Part shown: positions 34,890 to 43,669 of the stretch, piece after piece
Numbering within the stretch: position 1 is the first letter of the stretch
Layout of the letters: the number at the start of each line of letters is the position of its first letter
Source of the DNA: Clostridiales bacterium
GTDB lineage: Bacteria; Bacillota; Clostridia; Lachnospirales; Lachnospiraceae
DNA: 64,000 nt
Direction: 5' to 3'
Assembly (NCBI GenBank): GCA_022770525.1
Contig: JALEHN010000087.1
Span: forward strand, 1 to 64,000
The notes under the pieces: generated by a model
Seen by the model: the letters and a program-made list of their open reading frames with translations, nothing else
The model's database searches: none
What the model was told of the DNA's origin: nothing
Translations under genes and position numbers: made by a program

Positions 34890-36004
34890 TGGGCACGAAA
34901 GACGGGAAAGGTTTGAAATACAGTCAGTTGATGGAAGATCTGAAAAAACAGATTTTTTCAGGAAAGCTGCAGGCGGGGGATAAACTGCCGTCGGAAAATG
35001 AATTGTCGGCTTCTTACGGCATCAGCCGTCAGACAGTGCGCAAGGCGCTGGCAATTCTGCAGAATGAAGGATATGTTTATGCGGAACACGGCAGAGGGAC
35101 GTTTTGCTCCGAGCTTGTCAGACACAGTCATACTTCAAGGAATATAGCGGTTGTAACAACATACCTGTCGGACTATATTTTTCCGAGACTGATTCAGGGA
35201 ATCGACAGTACGCTTTCAGAGGAAGGGTATAGTATTATTTTGAAAAATACGAAAAACTCAAGGAGCCGTGAGGCAAAATGCCTGGAAGACCTGCTTCAGA
35301 AAGATATTGACGGACTGATTATTGAGCCGAGCAAAAGTCATATATACTGCCGTCATATGAACCTTTATCAAAAGCTTGATGAATATCATATTCCTTATGT
35401 GTTTATCCAGGGATGTTATGAACAGATGCGTGATAAACCGAAAGTATTGATGGATGACTGTAAGGGGGCATATATGATGACGAATTACCTGATCTCTCAG
35501 GGACACAAAAATATTATCGGTGTTTTTAAAGCTGATGATTCCCAGGGGCAGAACCGTCATAAGGGTTATGTAAGGGCATTACAGGAAGCCGGGATGATCT
35601 ATGAACCGGATAATATCATCTGGTTTTACACAGAAGACCGCGCGGTTCATCCGTCAGCGCGTATCCGTCAGATGGCTGCGGAAAAAAGAAAAATGGATGC
35701 GGTCGTATGTTATAACGATCAGATTGCTGTTGAGGTGATTAAAGCATTCTGGAGCATGGGTATCAGAGTGCCGGAAGATATTTCGGTGACCGGCTATGAT
35801 AATTCATATATGGCATCTTTTGGTGATCTGAAACTGACAACCATTGCGCATCCCCATGAAAAGCTGGGAGAGATGGCGGCATCACTTCTGCTTGAACTGA
35901 TCCGCGGCGGAAATAATGAAAAGATGTGTAAGGATATTTTAATCGCGCCGGAAATTGTCTGCGGTAATTCGACAATCAGCAGACAAGCAGGCACAGACGA
36001 TTAA
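34889..36004 (+). CDS. araR: AraR-type transcriptional repressor (GntR HTH fused to LacI-like sensor)
   Basis: 371 residues. A GntR winged helix (YSQLMEDLKKQIFSGKLQAG, DKLPSENELSASYGISRQTV) is fused to a periplasmic-binding-protein-like sensor (AVVTTYLSDYIFPRLIQGID, DGLIIEPSKS, GVFKADDSQGQNRHKGYVRA, DAVVCYNDQIAVEVI, VTGYDNSYMA). This hybrid architecture defines Bacillus AraR, which releases DNA on binding L-arabinose. It precedes araA, and a matching operator is seen at 36241-36268. It starts on the last base of lgt. Confidence 0.92.
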   Translation: MGTKDGKGLKYSQLMEDLKKQIFSGKLQAGDKLPSENELSASYGISRQTVRKALAILQNEGYVYAEHGRGTFCSELVRHSHTSRNIAVVTTYLSDYIFPRLIQGIDSTLSEEGYSIILKNTKNSRSREAKCLEDLLQKDIDGLIIEPSKSHIYCRHMNLYQKLDEYHIPYVFIQGCYEQMRDKPKVLMDDCKGAYMMTNYLISQGHKNIIGVFKADDSQGQNRHKGYVRALQEAGMIYEPDNIIWFYTEDRAVHPSARIRQMAAEKRKMDAVVCYNDQIAVEVIKAFWSMGIRVPEDISVTGYDNSYMASFGDLKLTTIAHPHEKLGEMAASLLLELIRGGNNEKMCKDILIAPEIVCGNSTISRQAGTDD

Positions 36005-36100
36005 AAAACTGCAAAACAGAAATAGAGGTACTTATTCAGAGCCGACCTCAAATGCTTCGCATTTCGTCAGTATGGCTTTCTGCTAAATAAAGCATAAAAA

Positions 36101-36142
36101 GAAGAAGTCTGTTATATATTGGCATAACAGGCTTCTTCTTTT
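36101..36142 (+). terminator. Intrinsic terminator after araR
   Basis: 15-bp stem (36101-36115 with 36124-36138, one G-T pair), loop ATATTGGC, then TTTT. It isolates lgt-araR from the araA operon. Confidence 0.88.
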
Positions 36143-36161
36143 GTGCGCCCGGCGGGCGCAC
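36143..36161. repeat. GC-rich hairpin directly after the araR terminator
   Basis: GTGCGCCC-GGC-GGGCGCAC, perfect 8-bp arms. There is no T-run; role unknown. Confidence 0.6.
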
Positions 36162-36222
36162 GTTCTAACGGGATATGTGAGAACAAAATAAAATTGTTCC
36201 GGATCGTATTTTTATATTTTGC

Positions 36223-36235
36223 TTGAACAGTTCAA
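36223..36235. promoter_or_regulatory. Small palindrome upstream of the araA promoter
   Basis: TTGAACAGTTCAA, perfect about a central A, 10 bp before the -35 hexamer. It may be an auxiliary operator half; it resembles the outer part of the AraR site (CTTGAAC). Confidence 0.4.
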
Positions 36236-36240
36236 AAAAA

Positions 36241-36274
36241 CAACTTGAACATACATGTGTACAAGTTGTAAGAT
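36241..36274 (+). promoter_or_regulatory. araA promoter overlapped by an AraR-type operator
   Basis: TTGAAC (36245-36250), 18-bp spacer, TAAGAT (36269-36274). A 28-bp imperfect palindrome (CAACTTG at 36241, CAAGTTG at 36262) covers the -35 and spacer; its inner TGTGTACAAG matches the half-site of the Bacillus AraR consensus (TTGTACGTACAA). Repression by the neighbouring AraR is inferred. Confidence 0.7.
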
Positions 36275-36296
36275 TGGATTATCAGAGAACATCATA

Positions 36297-36316
36297 AGGT
36301 CAAAGGCTTTTGACCT
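36297..36316 (+). promoter_or_regulatory. AGGTCAAA-N4-TTTGACCT inverted repeat in the araA leader
   Basis: Eight-base arms around GGCT, 20 bp before the araA ribosome site. The same arms recur before the transaldolase gene (37912-37931), and nowhere else that I noticed. It could be an RNA hairpin or a second operator. Confidence 0.6.
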
Positions 36317-36347
36317 CAAAATCATAATATATTAGGAGGAAGTCATT

Positions 36348-37844
36348 ATGTTGTTACAGAGAAATTACAAGTTTTGGTTCTGTACAGGTTCACAGGATTT
36401 GTACGGTGATGAGTGCCTCAGACATGTTGCGCAGCATTCAAGGGAAATCGTAGATGCGCTGAACCGTTCAGGTATGCTCCCGTATGAAGTTGTATGGAAA
36501 CCGACATTGATCACAAATGAGCTGATCCGCAAAACCTTTAATGAGGCCAATGCCGATGAAGAGTGTGCCGGCGTAATCACATGGATGCATACATTTTCTC
36601 CGGCAAAATCATGGATCTTGGGACTTCAGGAATATAGAAAGCCTTTAATGCATTTACATACACAGTATAACGAAGAAATTCCGTACGACAGCATTGATAT
36701 GGATTTTATGAATGAAAATCAGGCTGCGCACGGCGACAGAGAGTACGGCCATATCGTCAGCAGAATGAGAATTGAGCGCAAAGTCGTTGTGGGACACTGG
36801 AGCGACCCTGTTGTTGTAGGTAAAATCGCTTCATGGATGCGCACTGCTGTCGGTATTATGGAGAGCAGCCATATCCGTGTCATGCGTGTGGCAGATAACA
36901 TGAGAAATGTTGCGGTGACCGAAGGCGACAAAGTTGAGGCACAGATCAAGTTCGGATGGGAAGTTGATGCTTATCCGGTCAATGAAATCGCTGAATCTGT
37001 GGGCGCCGTATCTGTATCCGATGTCAATGCCCTTGTTGATGAGTATTATGACAAGTATGATATTTTACTTGAAGGCAGAGATCCGGCAGAGTTTAGAAAA
37101 CATGTGGCCGTACAGGCACAGATTGAAATCGGCTTTGAAAGATTCCTTCAGGAAAAGAACTATCAGGCGATTGTCACACATTTTGGCGATCTTGGTGCTT
37201 TAAAACAGCTTCCGGGTCTGGCCATTCAGAGACTGGAAGAAAAAGGCTACGGCTTCGGTGCGGAAGGTGACTGGAAGGTTGCGGCGATGGTCCGTCTCAT
37301 GAAGGTGATGACCGCAGGTATGAAAGATGCCAAAGGTACTTCAATGCTGGAAGATTATACATATAATCTTGTTAAAGGCAAAGAAGGTATTCTTCAGGCG
37401 CATATGCTTGAAATCTGTCCGTCAATTGCAGACGGTCCGATCAGCATTAAATGCCAGCCTTTAAGCATGGGCGACAGAGAAGATCCTGCAAGACTTGTAT
37501 TCACATCAAAAGAGGGTAAGGGTATTGCCACATCACTGATCGACCTTGGCAACAGATTCCGCCTGATTATCAACGATGTAGAGTGCAAAAAGGTTGAAAA
37601 ACCGATGCCGAAGCTCCCTGTAGCTACAAATTACTGGACACCGATGCCGGATATGTATACAGGCGCAGAAGCATGGATCCTTGCCGGCGGCGCGCATCAT
37701 ACAGCATTTACATATGACCTGACCGCTGAACAGATGGGTGACTGGGCAGCAGCAATGGGTATTGAAGCTGTTTACATTGATAAGGATACAAAGATCAGAG
37801 ATTTCAAGAGAGATCTGATGCTGGGAGAAATTTTCTACAGATAA
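36348..37844 (+). CDS. araA: L-arabinose isomerase
   Basis: 498 residues, normal for AraA. N-terminal YKFWFCTGSQDLYGDECLRH, then GVITWMHTFSPAKSWILGL, LHTQYNEEIPYDSIDMDFMN, and the metal/active-site residues in GDWKVAAMVRLMKVM (Glu and Asp of AEGDWK), EDYTYN and HMLEICPSI. It converts L-arabinose to L-ribulose. AGGAGGAAG precedes ATG 36348. Its last codons are duplicated 62 bp downstream. Confidence 0.96.
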   Translation: MLLQRNYKFWFCTGSQDLYGDECLRHVAQHSREIVDALNRSGMLPYEVVWKPTLITNELIRKTFNEANADEECAGVITWMHTFSPAKSWILGLQEYRKPLMHLHTQYNEEIPYDSIDMDFMNENQAAHGDREYGHIVSRMRIERKVVVGHWSDPVVVGKIASWMRTAVGIMESSHIRVMRVADNMRNVAVTEGDKVEAQIKFGWEVDAYPVNEIAESVGAVSVSDVNALVDEYYDKYDILLEGRDPAEFRKHVAVQAQIEIGFERFLQEKNYQAIVTHFGDLGALKQLPGLAIQRLEEKGYGFGAEGDWKVAAMVRLMKVMTAGMKDAKGTSMLEDYTYNLVKGKEGILQAHMLEICPSIADGPISIKCQPLSMGDREDPARLVFTSKEGKGIATSLIDLGNRFRLIINDVECKKVEKPMPKLPVATNYWTPMPDMYTGAEAWILAGGAHHTAFTYDLTAEQMGDWAAAMGIEAVYIDKDTKIRDFKRDLMLGEIFYR

Positions 37845-37912
37845 TAAAGATTGGAAAATATAAGAATAAAATGATATCACTGAATACAGAAATTTTCTGC
37901 AGATAATAAAGA
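37826..37912 (+). repeat. Duplicated araA 3' end
   Basis: AGAAATTTTCTACAGATAAT (37826 on, encoding the last araA codons and stop) recurs with one change at 37888 (25 bp, 24 identical). Between the copies lies 37 bp of AT-rich sequence. Confidence 0.85.
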
Positions 37913-37931
37913 GGTCAAAAGAATTTGACCT
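37912..37931 (+). promoter_or_regulatory. AGGTCAAA-N4-TTTGACCT inverted repeat before the transaldolase gene
   Basis: Arms identical to those at 36297-36316, loop AGAA, 18 bp before the AAAGGAG ribosome site. Confidence 0.6.
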
Positions 37932-37964
37932 GTCACCATAAATATAAAAAAGGAGACGTTGAAT

Positions 37965-38618
37965 ATGAAATTTTTTGTTGATACAGCCAATGTTGAAGAT
38001 ATTAGAAAAGCAAATGATATGGGTGTGATTTGCGGTGTTACGACAAATCCGTCACTGATCGCCAAAGAAGGCAGAGATTTTAATGAAGTCATCAGTGAGA
38101 TTGCTTCCATCGTAGACGGTCCGATCAGCGGCGAAGTGAAAGCAACAACAACAGATGCGGAAGGTATGATCAAAGAAGGCCGTGAAATCGCAGCCATCCA
38201 TAAAAACATGGTTGTTAAGATTCCTATGACTGTTGAAGGCCTTAAAGCTGTTAAAGTATTATCCGCAGAAGGCATTAAAACAAATGTTACGCTGATCTTC
38301 TCAGCAAACCAGGCATTACTTGCTGCAAGAGCAGGCGCAACTTATGTATCACCGTTCCTTGGCAGACTTGATGATATCTCACAGCCGGGTATCGATCTTA
38401 TCCGTACAATTGCTGAAATTTTCAATATTTACGGCATTGAGACAGAAATTATCGCCGCAAGTGTCCGCAATCCGATCCATGTGACAGACTGCGCACTGGC
38501 CGGTGCTGATATTGCAACTGTACCATACAAAGTCATCGAACAGATGACAAAACATCCGCTGACAGATCAGGGTATTGAAAAATTCCAGGCAGATTATAAA
38601 GCAGTATTCGGCGAATAA
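37965..38618 (+). CDS. Transaldolase / fructose-6-phosphate aldolase (TalC/MipB type)
   Basis: 217 residues, the short subfamily. [47 protein letters not shown] with the Schiff-base Lys, [29 protein letters not shown] and ASVRNPIHV are the family motifs. As transaldolase it links arabinose-derived pentose phosphates to glycolysis; fructose-6-phosphate aldolase activity cannot be excluded. ATG 37965 lies 9 bp after AAGGAG. Confidence 0.9.
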   Translation: MKFFVDTANVEDIRKANDMGVICGVTTNPSLIAKEGRDFNEVISEIASIVDGPISGEVKATTTDAEGMIKEGREIAAIHKNMVVKIPMTVEGLKAVKVLSAEGIKTNVTLIFSANQALLAARAGATYVSPFLGRLDDISQPGIDLIRTIAEIFNIYGIETEIIAASVRNPIHVTDCALAGADIATVPYKVIEQMTKHPLTDQGIEKFQADYKAVFGE

Positions 38619-38784
38619 AAATCGTTTTCAGACAGGCTTCCTACCCGAAAACCCGTTTAAGGATTTTGGGCGGAAACCGAAATAGAAAGAAGTACGGACT
38701 TGATGCGGAAGGTATTTATAGGAAGATTAAAGCAGCTTTAAATGCTGTAAATAGAAATTTGGAATAAAGGGGAGAATACAGGCA

Positions 38785-40377
38785 ATGGATATTAAAAATG
38801 CAATTATAAACGGGAAAACGGTATTAGGTATCGAGTTTGGTTCCACAAGAATCAAGGCCGTTCTGATTGATGAAAATCATACACCGATTGCGGCAGGTGC
38901 CCATGAGTGGGAAAACCAACTTGTGGATGGCATCTGGACATACAGCCTTGAAATGATATGGAACGGGCTAAAGGACTGCTATCGGGATTTAAAGAAGGAT
39001 GTACAGGAAAAGTACGGTGTAACGCTGAAAAAAATCGGTGCTGTCGGCTTCAGTGCCATGATGCACGGTTATATGGCATTTAATAAGGAAGATGAGCTTC
39101 TTGTGCCTTTTAGAACATGGCGCAATACGATGACAAAAGAGGCAACAGATATATTGACAGAAGCATTTTCATTCAATATTCCTGAACGCTGGAGCATTGC
39201 TCATTTATATCAGGCGATGCTGAATAAAGAAGACCATGTCAAAGATGTTGCATTTATGACAACACTTGCCGGATATATCCACTGGCAGCTGACCGGAGAA
39301 AAAGTAATCGGCATCGGTGATGCATCAGGTATGTTCCCGATTGACAGCAGTACAAAGGATTATAATGCTGTGATGGCTAAGAAGTTTGATGCACTGGCAG
39401 CGTCTTACGGTTTTGACCGGAAGCTTTCGGATATCCTTCCAAAGGTTCTTTGTGCGGGAGAGAATGCGGGTACTCTGACAGAAGAAGGCGCAAAGCTTCT
39501 GGATCCTGACGGCGATCTTTTACCGGGCGTACCTGTGTGTCCGCCGGAAGGTGACGCAGGTACAGGTATGGCTGCCACAAACAGTGTTGCCGTAAGAACA
39601 GGTAATGTTTCTGCAGGTACGTCTGTATTCGCCATGATCGTTATGGAGCATGACCTGAAAAATGTTCACCGTGAGATCGACCTTGTGACAACACCGACCG
39701 GTGAAGCGGTTGCAATGGTTCACTGCAATAACTGTACATCAGATCTGAATGCCTGGGTTAACCTGTTTAAGGAATTTGCCGAGAGTATGGGAATTTCCGC
39801 GGATATGAATAAGATTTTCTCAGTTTTATACAATAAAGCTCTGGAAGGCGATGCCGAATGCGGCGGACTTCTGGCTTATAATTATTTTTCAGGTGAAAGC
39901 ATCACAGGTTTTGAGGAAGGCCGCCCGATGTTTGTGCGGACACCGAACAGTAAGTTTAATCTTGCAAACTTTATGCGGGTGCATTTGTTTACATCTTTAG
40001 GTGCGTTAAAAGCAGGTCTCGATATTTTGCTTAAAGAAGAAAATGTTGGGGTGGATAAGGTTCTTGGCCATGGCGGCCTGTTTAAGACAAAAGGTGTGGG
40101 CCAGAAGATGATGGCTGCAGCCATGAATACACCGGTTTCTGTGATGGAAACAGCCGGTGAGGGCGGTGCATGGGGCGTAGCTTTACTGGCGGCTTATATG
40201 CTTCGCAAAGATGATCATGAAAGTCTGGCAGATTATCTTGAAAATAAAGTATTTGCAGGACAGGAAGGCAGCGTGATAGATCCTGACGCAAAAGATGTTG
40301 AAGGCTTTGATACATTCATGAAACGCTATCTTGGCGGGCTGCCGATCGAACGCGCAGCTGTAGATGCATTAAAATAA
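38785..40377 (+). CDS. FGGY-family carbohydrate kinase, probable L-ribulokinase
   Basis: 530 residues. [20 protein letters not shown] is the N-terminal phosphate-binding loop of FGGY kinases; [24 protein letters not shown], and VGHGG-like [16 protein letters not shown] with [16 protein letters not shown] form the sugar and ATP sites. It lies between araA/transaldolase and araD, where ribulokinase is needed, so L-ribulose is the likely substrate. By sequence alone xylulokinase remains possible; it is not close to the enterobacterial AraB pattern. Confidence 0.85.
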   Translation: MDIKNAIINGKTVLGIEFGSTRIKAVLIDENHTPIAAGAHEWENQLVDGIWTYSLEMIWNGLKDCYRDLKKDVQEKYGVTLKKIGAVGFSAMMHGYMAFNKEDELLVPFRTWRNTMTKEATDILTEAFSFNIPERWSIAHLYQAMLNKEDHVKDVAFMTTLAGYIHWQLTGEKVIGIGDASGMFPIDSSTKDYNAVMAKKFDALAASYGFDRKLSDILPKVLCAGENAGTLTEEGAKLLDPDGDLLPGVPVCPPEGDAGTGMAATNSVAVRTGNVSAGTSVFAMIVMEHDLKNVHREIDLVTTPTGEAVAMVHCNNCTSDLNAWVNLFKEFAESMGISADMNKIFSVLYNKALEGDAECGGLLAYNYFSGESITGFEEGRPMFVRTPNSKFNLANFMRVHLFTSLGALKAGLDILLKEENVGVDKVLGHGGLFKTKGVGQKMMAAAMNTPVSVMETAGEGGAWGVALLAAYMLRKDDHESLADYLENKVFAGQEGSVIDPDAKDVEGFDTFMKRYLGGLPIERAAVDALK

Positions 40378-40457
40378 TCCCGGGCAATTTTGTTTGCGCG
40401 ACGCTTTAGATGCGCCGGGCGGATAAAAGTGCCGTGATCTATAAGGAGTTTTATAAG

Positions 40458-41153
40458 ATGTTAGAGGCATTAAAAAAACAGGTATATGAAGCAAATATGG
40501 AGCTTCCGAAAAGAGGACTGATTACTTATACATGGGGTAATGTCAGCGGTATTGACAGAGAGACAGGCTATTTTGTCATTAAACCGAGCGGTGTGGATTA
40601 TGATAAGCTTACACCGGAAGATATGGTCGTTATGGATCTTGAAGGCAATAAGATTGAAGGTAAATATAAACCGTCTTCAGATACACCGACACATATGGAG
40701 CTTTATAAAAAGTACCCTGAAATCGGCGGAGTTGTACATACCCATTCGCCGGAAGCGACGTCCTGGGCTCAGGCAGGGCGCAGCATACCGCTTTACGGAA
40801 CGACCCATGCGGACTATTTCTATGGGGAAATCCCATGCGCAAGAAGTCTGACACCGGAAGAAATTGATGAAGCTTATGAAAAAAATACAGGTCTTGTGAT
40901 TATCGAGACTTTTGAAGAGAGAAAATTAAATCCTATGTATACGCCGGGGGTACTCTGTGTCAACCACGGTCCTTTTACATGGGGCAAAGACGCTGCCGAG
41001 GCCGTACACAATGCGGTTGTCCTTGAGGAAGTTGCGAAAATGGCAGCAAAGACAGAAATGATCAATCCGAATGTAAGACCGGCGCCGGACTGCATTAAAG
41101 ATAAGCATTTCTTCAGAAAGCACGGAGCAAATGCTTACTACGGACAAAATTAG
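40458..41153 (+). CDS. araD: L-ribulose-5-phosphate 4-epimerase
   Basis: 231 residues, class II aldolase fold. [66 protein letters not shown] (two metal His), [14 protein letters not shown] and VNHGPFTWG (third His). It yields D-xylulose 5-phosphate, which enters via the transaldolase above and rpe. ATG 40458 follows AAGGAG. Confidence 0.96.
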   Translation: MLEALKKQVYEANMELPKRGLITYTWGNVSGIDRETGYFVIKPSGVDYDKLTPEDMVVMDLEGNKIEGKYKPSSDTPTHMELYKKYPEIGGVVHTHSPEATSWAQAGRSIPLYGTTHADYFYGEIPCARSLTPEEIDEAYEKNTGLVIIETFEERKLNPMYTPGVLCVNHGPFTWGKDAAEAVHNAVVLEEVAKMAAKTEMINPNVRPAPDCIKDKHFFRKHGANAYYGQN

Positions 41154-41171
41154 TCTATACTTGAGTGGGTC

Positions 41172-41327
41172 ATGGACAGGAATCGGCATGATCGGGGAAT
41201 TATAAGGCACCGATGCAGACAGTGTGACCGTCTCTTAAACGGCATGTGCAGAATATGCGGATGCTTTGTGGAGATGCGGGCAGCCATCAAGGTTAAATCA
41301 TGTCCGGATGTGGTGCCGAAGTGGTGA
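41172..41327 (+). CDS. Small Cys-rich zinc-ribbon-like protein (DUF6171-like C terminus)
   Basis: 51 codons from ATG 41172, starting 19 bp after araD and in phase with it. It contains RCRQCDRLLNGMCRICGCFV, then EMRAAIKVKSCPDVVPKW: Cys at residues 15, 18, 26, 29, 31 and 44. This matches my memory of the C-terminal half of clostridial DUF6171 proteins, which often lie beside unrelated genes. The usual N-terminal CxxC half is missing, so it may be a short form or a truncated copy. The ribosome site is weak (GAGTGGG). The remaining gap 41154-41569 holds a terminator and the mraZ control region. Confidence 0.55.
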   Translation: MDRNRHDRGIIRHRCRQCDRLLNGMCRICGCFVEMRAAIKVKSCPDVVPKW

Positions 41328-41369
41328 TACCGGAAATATATGGCACATTATTAAAATTATAGTGGTAGA

Positions 41370-41415
41370 ATTGCCTTAAATCTTGATAAAATCAAGGGTT
41401 TAAGGCAATTTTTTT
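41370..41415 (+). terminator. Terminator of the arabinose operon
   Basis: Stem ATTGCCTTAAA...TTTAAGGCAAT extended by TCTTGAT/ATCAAGG near the loop, then seven T. Confidence 0.9.
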
Positions 41416-41450
41416 CTTCCTTAAGAAAATATAAAAATTTAAAAATACTA

Positions 41451-41479
41451 TTGATTAATTCCCGCGAATCATTTAATAT
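41451..41479 (+). promoter_or_regulatory. Promoter of the mraZ-led division operon
   Basis: TTGATT (41451-41456), 17 bp, TAATAT (41474-41479). Transcription would start near 41486, at the edge of the MraZ boxes. Confidence 0.65.
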
Positions 41480-41487
41480 AGATACGT

Positions 41488-41534
41488 AAGTGGTGAAAAG
41501 TGGTAGCAAGTGGCATAAAATGGAAATCGAGTGG
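41488..41534 (+). promoter_or_regulatory. MraZ-type direct repeats (five units, 10-bp period)
   Basis: AAGTGG at 41488, 41498 and 41508, AAATGG at 41518 and GAGTGG from 41529, all on an exact 10-bp period. MraZ octamers bind direct GTGG-type repeats spaced by one helical turn. The array lies just after the predicted start and before mraZ, fitting autoregulation. Confidence 0.8.
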
Positions 41535-41569
41535 CAGCGAAATCCATTTTATTGACGGGAGTAAAAGTT

Positions 41570-42007
41570 ATGTTTATAGGTGAATATAATCATACAATAG
41601 ATACAAAGGGCAGATTGATCGTTCCTTCAAAGTTCAGAGAAGCTTTAGGGGACGTATTTGTTGTGACTAAAGGTCTTGACGGCTGTCTCTTCGTTTTTCC
41701 TATGGAAGAGTGGAATGTATTTACCGAAAAACTTCGCGACCTCCCACTGACAAAAAAAGATGCAAGACAATTTTCAAGGTTTTTCCTTGCCAGCGCAGCT
41801 TACTGCGAAGTGGACAAGCAGGGGAGAATTCTGCTGCCGGCAGTCCTTCGGGAGTTTGCACAGCTTGATAAAGATGCGGTGCTTGTCGGTATATCCAGCA
41901 GAATTGAAATATGGAGTAAATCAAACTGGGATAAAGCAAACGATGTGGATGTCGACAACATGGATGATATCGCGGAGCATATGGCCGATCTGGGTATTAG
42001 TTTTTAA
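41570..42007 (+). CDS. mraZ: Transcriptional regulator MraZ
   Basis: 145 residues with two SpoVT-AbrB-like halves, each with the DxxxR motif: DTKGRLIVPSKFR and DKQGRILLPAVLR. It forms a ring and represses or tunes its own division operon. MFIGEYNHTID is the conserved N terminus, so ATG 41570 (after GGGAG) is the start, not GTG 41531. Confidence 0.96.
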   Translation: MFIGEYNHTIDTKGRLIVPSKFREALGDVFVVTKGLDGCLFVFPMEEWNVFTEKLRDLPLTKKDARQFSRFFLASAAYCEVDKQGRILLPAVLREFAQLDKDAVLVGISSRIEIWSKSNWDKANDVDVDNMDDIAEHMADLGISF

Positions 42008-42023
42008 ACTTTAGGAGGACATG

Positions 42024-42965
42024 ATGGAATTTAAGCATACGTCAGTGCTGTTGAATGAAACAATCGAAAATTTGAATATAAAGCCGGAGGGCATCTATGT
42101 GGATGGCACTCTTGGCGGCGGCGGCCATTCTTTTGAAATCTGCAGGCGGCTTGGGCCTTGCGGGCGGCTGATCGGTATCGATCAGGACAGTGCGGCCATT
42201 GAGGCGGGTACAAGGCGGCTTGAGCCTTATAAGGATCAGGTGACGGTTGTCAGAAGTAATTATTGCCGTATGAAAGAGGTTCTTCATGAACTGGGCATCG
42301 AGGGCGTGGACGGCATTGTTCTGGACCTTGGTGTTTCGTCTTATCAGCTGGATACGGCAGAGCGGGGATTTTCCTACAGGGAAAATGCGCCGCTGGATAT
42401 GCGTATGGATCAGCGTCAGACGATGACAGCCCGGGATATTGTCAATGATTATTCCGAGGCAGAGCTTTACCGGATCATCAGAGATTACGGTGAAGACAGA
42501 TTTGCAAAAAATATAGCGAAACATATTGTGGCTGCGAGAAAGAAGCAGCCGATAGAAACAACTGATGAACTTTCAGAAGTGATTAAAGCAGCGATACCTA
42601 TGAAGTTTCGGGCTGTGGGCGGCCATCCGGCAAAGCGGACATTTCAGGCGATCCGTATTGAACTGAACCGTGAGCTGGAGGTTTTAAGAGACAGTCTGGA
42701 CGATATGATAGATTTATTAAATGACGACGGACGGTTATGTGTCATTACATTCCATTCACTGGAAGACAGGATCGTTAAAACGATTTTTAAGAAAAATGAG
42801 AATCCATGTGAATGTCCGCCGGATTTTCCTGTGTGTGTATGCGGTAAGGTGTCCAAAGGCAAAGCGGCACCGCGAAAGCCGATACTGCCGGGTGAGGAAG
42901 AACTGCTTATGAATTCAAGATCTAAAAGTGCCAAGCTAAGAGTGTTTATCAGGAAAAAAGCTTAG
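42024..42965 (+). CDS. rsmH: 16S rRNA m4C1402 methyltransferase RsmH
   Basis: 313 residues. [26 protein letters not shown] (SAM), [24 protein letters not shown], and [10 protein letters not shown] mark RsmH/MraW. It N4-methylates C1402 at the decoding site. AGGAGG sits 5 bp before ATG 42024. A cysteine-bearing [14 protein letters not shown] loop near the C terminus is usual. Confidence 0.96.
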   Translation: MEFKHTSVLLNETIENLNIKPEGIYVDGTLGGGGHSFEICRRLGPCGRLIGIDQDSAAIEAGTRRLEPYKDQVTVVRSNYCRMKEVLHELGIEGVDGIVLDLGVSSYQLDTAERGFSYRENAPLDMRMDQRQTMTARDIVNDYSEAELYRIIRDYGEDRFAKNIAKHIVAARKKQPIETTDELSEVIKAAIPMKFRAVGGHPAKRTFQAIRIELNRELEVLRDSLDDMIDLLNDDGRLCVITFHSLEDRIVKTIFKKNENPCECPPDFPVCVCGKVSKGKAAPRKPILPGEEELLMNSRSKSAKLRVFIRKKA

Positions 42966-42979
42966 AAGGGGACATAGTC

Positions 42980-43588
42980 ATGGTAAATAATAAAAACTAT
43001 AGGGACAGCCGAAGAAGCGGTATGTCTTATAGGAATTATTATGTTGACGGAAGTGCCGTGCGTAAGACGGCGGAATTTCCGGAGAGGACGAAAACACCGG
43101 GAAGAACGGCAGCGCCGGGAAGAACGGGACGCCCTGACCCGCAGCGCAGACATGCAGCGCAGCCTGTGCATCACAAACAAGCGGTAAGAAACAGTGAACA
43201 CGCAGATCAAAAGAGACGGGTGAATCAAAGAATAGCCATGCGGAATAGAGAAAAAGCATTTAAGTTGGATTTAAGATATACATTGTTTTTGTGCATTGCC
43301 GTCATTGCGGCTTTAGGGAGCTGTGTTGTATATTTGTCGGCACAGAGTGCGGTATCGCAGAAAAGCAGTGAGATTGCGGCTCTTAAGAGCCAGCTGAGTA
43401 CGCTGACAGAGGCGAATTCAGTAACAAGAGAACGAATTAATGATGCGATTGATCTTGAGTATGTGCGTGAATATGCAACAGAGGTACTGGGGATGGTATA
43501 TCCTACGGAAAATCAGATCATTACGTATCAGAGCAGCGATGATGATTTTGTAAAACAATATCAGGACATACCGCAGTCCGGTGAATGA
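42980..43588 (+). CDS. ftsL: FtsL-like cell division protein
   Basis: 202 residues. A long basic cytoplasmic N-terminal region (about 90 residues, Arg/Pro/Lys-rich, with a PGRTAAPGRTGRP repeat), one membrane segment (YTLFLCIAVIAALGSCVVYL), a short coiled coil (SSEIAALKSQLSTLTEANSV) and a conserved end (EYATEVLGMVYPTENQIITY). Size, topology and the place between rsmH and ftsI identify FtsL; sequence conservation is weak. It would link FtsW/FtsI to DivIB/DivIC. Confidence 0.82.
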   Translation: MVNNKNYRDSRRSGMSYRNYYVDGSAVRKTAEFPERTKTPGRTAAPGRTGRPDPQRRHAAQPVHHKQAVRNSEHADQKRRVNQRIAMRNREKAFKLDLRYTLFLCIAVIAALGSCVVYLSAQSAVSQKSSEIAALKSQLSTLTEANSVTRERINDAIDLEYVREYATEVLGMVYPTENQIITYQSSDDDFVKQYQDIPQSGE

Positions 43589-43595
43589 TAAGCGC

Positions 43596-43634
43596 GAGAC
43601 TGTCTTCTGACGTGTTTTGTCAGGCGACAGTCTC
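43596..43634 (+). terminator. Hairpin between ftsL and ftsI (possible attenuator)
   Basis: GAGACTGTC (43596-43604) with GACAGTCTC (43626-43634), extended by CTGAC/GTCAG inside. Only TTTG follows, so read-through or partial termination is likely. Confidence 0.5.
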
Positions 43635-43669
43635 TTTGTTGATGTTTGAGGAAAAGGAAAGGTGATAGA

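Noticed and set aside
41531-41569. GTG start for mraZ at 41531
   Set aside because: It overlaps the last MraZ box and adds residues not found in the family; ATG 41570 gives the canonical N terminus.
43646-43669. Upstream TTG start for ftsI
   Set aside because: The ribosome site AAAGGTGAT lies between it and ATG 43670, so it would be inside the coding region.
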